Positions 62,058-64,000 of a stretch of 64,000 nt of DNA are shown piece by piece. Positions within the stretch are counted from its first letter, which is position 1; each line of letters starts with the position of its first letter. Source of the DNA: Streptomyces sp. NBC_00154 (GTDB lineage Bacteria; Actinomycetota; Actinomycetes; Streptomycetales; Streptomycetaceae); contig NZ_JAPEMI010000001.1 in the NCBI RefSeq assembly GCF_026342835.1, positions 496,001 through 560,000 on the forward strand. The letters are read 5' to 3'. The notes beneath the pieces are model-generated. The model was given only the letters and a program-made list of their open reading frames with translations. It did not search any database and was not told the DNA's origin. A program made the position numbers and the translations under genes.

Positions 62058-62765
62058 GCTTAGAGGGTGTCTCACGTGGCAAGTTTCGCGAGCTTCTTGT
62101 AGCAGGTCAGGGCGGGGCCAGGCCGAGGAAGGCGAGGAAGTGCGAGCCCTTTCGTTCGTATCGGACGGTGAGGCGGCGGTAGCCGAAGAGCCAGGCGATC
62201 GACCGTTCGATCTTCCAGCGGTGCCGACCGAGGCGTTCGCCGGACTCGATGCCGGGCCGCGCGATGCGCGCGACGAGCCCGCGCTCGCGCAGCCAGGCCA
62301 GGTGTTCGGCGGAGAAGTACGCCTTGTCCGCGCGGAGTTTGACGGGTCGGCGCCGCCGTGGTCCCCGGCGGGACCGGACGGCGGGTATGCCGCGGATGAG
62401 CGGTTTGAGGGCGAGGCTGTCGTGCATGTTCGCGCCGGACATGGCGACGGCGAGCGGGATGCCCTGGGCATCGGACAGCACGTGCAGCTTGCTGCCCTTC
62501 TTGCCGCGATCGACCGGGTTCGGCCCGGTCAGCGATCCCCCCCGGAGGCCGCGTCGACGATCGCCGAGGTCCAGTCCACCTCGCCCCGGGCCCCGAGTTC
62601 GTCCAGCACCGCCCGGTGCAGCCGACGCCACAGGCCGGCCTCGGTCCATACCGTGAAGCGGCGATGCGCGGTGGCGGGCGACGTGCCGAACGTCGGCGGC
62701 AGATGCCGCCAGGCACAGCCGCTGGTCAGCGCGTACACCACTGTCACTTGAGACAACCTCTAAGC
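62058..62765 (-). mobile_element. Internally deleted IS5-family element with intact ends
   Basis: Terminal inverted repeats AGAGGGTGTCTCA (62062-62074) and TGAGACAACCTCT (62749-62761) match at 12 of 13 positions; the symmetry extends as GCTTAGAGG outward. Flanking TA suggests a TA target duplication. The element is about 700 bases, shorter than usual (about 830-860), because sequence between the right repeat and the transposase VYALTSGCAWRHLPP has been lost. It is inserted at the 3' end of the DinB gene. Confidence 0.8.
62107..62756 (-). pseudogene. IS5-family transposase, truncated and frameshifted
   Basis: Frame 1 (62756 to 62529): VTVVYALTSGCAWRHLPPTF, GTSPATAHRRFTVWTEAGLW and LDELGARGEVDWTSAIVDAA. 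Frame 2 (about 62,545 to 62,107): GSLTGPNPVDRGKKGSKLHV, LSDAQGIPLAVAMSGANMHD, RRPVKLRADKAYFS and IERSIAWLFGYRRLTVRYER. About 40 N-terminal residues and some residues at the frame junction are missing, so programmed frameshifting cannot rescue it. Confidence 0.82.
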
Positions 62766-63354
62766 CCCTCAAAGCCTTGATTGGTGCGGCCGACCTGGCG
62801 GCCTGCTCGATCTTCGCGCAGTAGGCTGCACGGGCTTCCTCGTCGATCTGCTTCTCGTGTTCGGCGCGCAACCCGGTCCGGCCGTCGAGGCCCTCGCGCA
62901 GGATATCGGCGTGCCCGGCATGCCGGATGGACTCGCCGAGGACATGGACCATGATGGCGAACAGGTTCGTGTCGGCATAAGGCTCCGGCCACCACGGCAC
63001 GTGGCCGGGGGCGTCGAGGGGAAGCTCGTTGATCGTCGCGTCCGAGTGTTCCCACGTGCGCCGGTAGAACCCGATGATCTGATCGCGGGTCTCGTCCTCG
63101 GTCGCCCACTGATCGCTGCCGTTGGAGTCCTGCCACCGGGGCAGCGGTTCCGGGGAAGGGCGGTCGAAGACCTCGCCGAAGTACCTGGCCTCGACGGTGG
63201 CCACGTGTTTGACCAGGCCGAGGAGGTTGGTCCCGGTCGCTGTCAAAGGTCGGCGGGCGTCGTATTCGGACAAGCCGTCGAGTTTCCAGAGCAGCGCCTT
63301 GCGGTCCCGCCGCAGTCTCCCGTGCAGGTTGCCTTTCGCGAATTCATCGATCAT
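62764..63354 (-). CDS. DinB-family (DUF664) protein, 3' end running into an IS element
   Basis: 197 codons before the insertion: MIDEFAKGNLHGRLRRDRKA, LTATGTNLLGLVKHVATVEA (first His of a DinB metal site), FAIMVHVLGESIRHAGHADI (HAGHAD second and third His). The domain is almost complete; its natural stop seems lost because the IS5 element starts at 62761. The frame then continues through the IS to 62107, giving a 415-residue chimera. ATG 63354. Cytosolic four-helix protein, often thiol-dependent transferase; function unknown. Confidence 0.8.
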
Positions 63355-63449
63355 GCGGCATGAGCCTGCCATGGGCTGCTCGTGGTCTCAAGATCCCGTA
63401 CGTGGTCCGCGACGACTGGCAGAGCCGAGGCCTGGCCATGGCCGCCGCC

Positions 63450-63499
63450 CTGACCTGCTACAAGAAGCTCGCGAAACTTGCCACGTGAGACAACCTCTT
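63450..63499 (+). repeat. Orphan end of a second IS5 copy, inverted relative to the first
   Basis: Fifty bases here are the reverse complement of 62062-62111 with one mismatch, including the terminal repeat TGAGACAACCTCT. No transposase is attached beyond a few ambiguous bases. The two ends bracket the DinB gene and the deleted IS. Confidence 0.8.
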
Positions 63500-63535
63500 A
63501 GGTTTTGTTACTGGTCACCGGCGCATCTTCCATGA

Positions 63536-64000
63536 TCAGGAGTTACACCGTTCGCTTGTCCCCTCCCCGGGAGTGCGCCCGACGGCGTGCAGGAGTCTGT
63601 TGGAATACCGATCGATGATGTGTTCCACGGCGAACGTCGGCTGGGAGGAGAGTGCTTGGTCGAGAGTGAGCCAGAGGGGCTCCTCACCTTCCTCGTTCAC
63701 GGTCAATTCCCCCTGAGTTCCGGCTGCCCGGTCGTCGACGTCCAGCAGATAGGCGTGCCAACGATGGGCGTCGGAGCCCCTTCTGCACATGTCTCCGTTG
63801 AGATGCTCGTCCGCAACGAGCCGGAGGTCCCCGTGCGCGTCGCGGATTCCTACTTCCTCCCAGAGCTCCCGCGCTGCCGCGCGCTTGGGGTCCTCTCCGC
63901 GTTCAACATGGCCTGCGGGTACGGTCAGACGGTAGGGAAAGGCAGTTCTCCGGAAGAAGAGAAATCTCCCTCGTGGGTCACGTACGAATACGCCGGCGCT
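63536..64000 (-). CDS. Nudix hydrolase, N-terminus beyond window
   Basis: The frame is open from the right edge to TGA 63536 (about 154 codons). AGVFVRDPRGRFLFFRRTAF leads into a canonical Nudix box GHVERGEDPKRAAARELWEE, then VGI; the C-terminal part is YLLDVDDRAAGTQGELTVNE and LLHAVGRTPGEGTSERCNS. Expected to hydrolyse a nucleoside diphosphate derivative; substrate not evident. The start lies outside the window. It is on the same strand as DinB but 182 bases from it. Confidence 0.88.
   Translation of the reverse strand, partial: SAGVFVRDPRGRFLFFRRTAFPYRLTVPAGHVERGEDPKRAAARELWEEVGIRDAHGDLRLVADEHLNGDMCRRGSDAHRWHAYLLDVDDRAAGTQGELTVNEEGEEPLWLTLDQALSSQPTFAVEHIIDRYSNRLLHAVGRTPGEGTSERCNS

Noticed and set aside
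41000..64000. Integrative conjugative element or prophage
   Set aside because: Transposase relics and repeats exist, but no integrase, Spd/Tra, FtsK-like, capsid or terminase gene is visible.
1..64000. CRISPR array
   Set aside because: No regularly spaced direct repeats of 24-40 bases were seen; the repeats found are dispersed or inverted.

Overview
The window is about 70% G+C with abundant GTG starts, long spurious opposite-strand frames, and gene families typical of a Streptomyces (or close relative) chromosome: LacI-controlled sugar uptake, a PP2C/HATPase pair, TerD, DUF5959, baeRF proteins and IS5/IS110/IS1380 relics. I see no rRNA, prophage, integrase, CRISPR array or polyketide/nonribosomal-peptide assembly line. 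All identifications rest on motif recognition by eye; no database search was possible.

Bases 1-10,416 carry small housekeeping genes: a glycerate kinase cut by the left edge, a Nudix hydrolase, a sirtuin, a MarR relic, a ferredoxin-like protein, a yybP-ykoY riboswitch before a GDT1-type Mn exporter, an alkylation-repair pair (Ogt and an Ada-AlkA fusion), a macrodomain protein, a phytoene-desaturase-like flavoprotein, a nucleotidyltransferase-like protein, a VOC protein and an inositol-monophosphatase-like enzyme. Bases 10,479-17,915 form one minus-strand operon: a peptide-type ABC importer (binding lipoprotein, two permeases, two ATPases, all linked by 4-base overlaps) followed by a gamma-glutamyltransferase-like enzyme. 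Bases 18,164-25,704 form a second minus-strand operon: a sugar ABC importer without its own ATPase, a clan GH-A glycosidase and a GH38 alpha-mannosidase. Its divergent LacI regulator lies across a perfect paired operator.

Bases 27.2-36 kb hold signalling and stress genes: a membrane PP2C phosphatase convergent with a HATPase kinase, a TrmB/LuxR regulator, an MFS transporter, a baeRF2 protein, a protein-isoaspartate methyltransferase, a PEBP protein and a THEP1-like NTPase. A DEDDh exonuclease-BRCT-BRCT-TerD fusion (37.6-39.5 kb), preceded by a 36-residue membrane peptide gene, and a Ser/Thr kinase follow.

From about 41 kb to the right edge the sequence is accessory and decaying: frameshifted SDR, HEAT-like, beta-helix, flavoprotein and membrane-protein genes, transposase remnants (IS5, IS110, IS1380, an internally deleted IS5 copy next to a DinB gene), a three-copy dispersed repeat, and two divergent 90-base tRNA-like elements. 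Intact islands within it are a racemase, several small membrane proteins and lipoproteins, an ArsR-VOC operon with a leaderless promoter inside a perfect inverted repeat, a secreted protein gene with an A+T-rich 5' region, DUF5959, an organoarsenical cluster (arsO-arsI with arsR, and two matching 32-base operators), and an aromatic-ring-type FAD monooxygenase. A Nudix gene is cut by the right edge.
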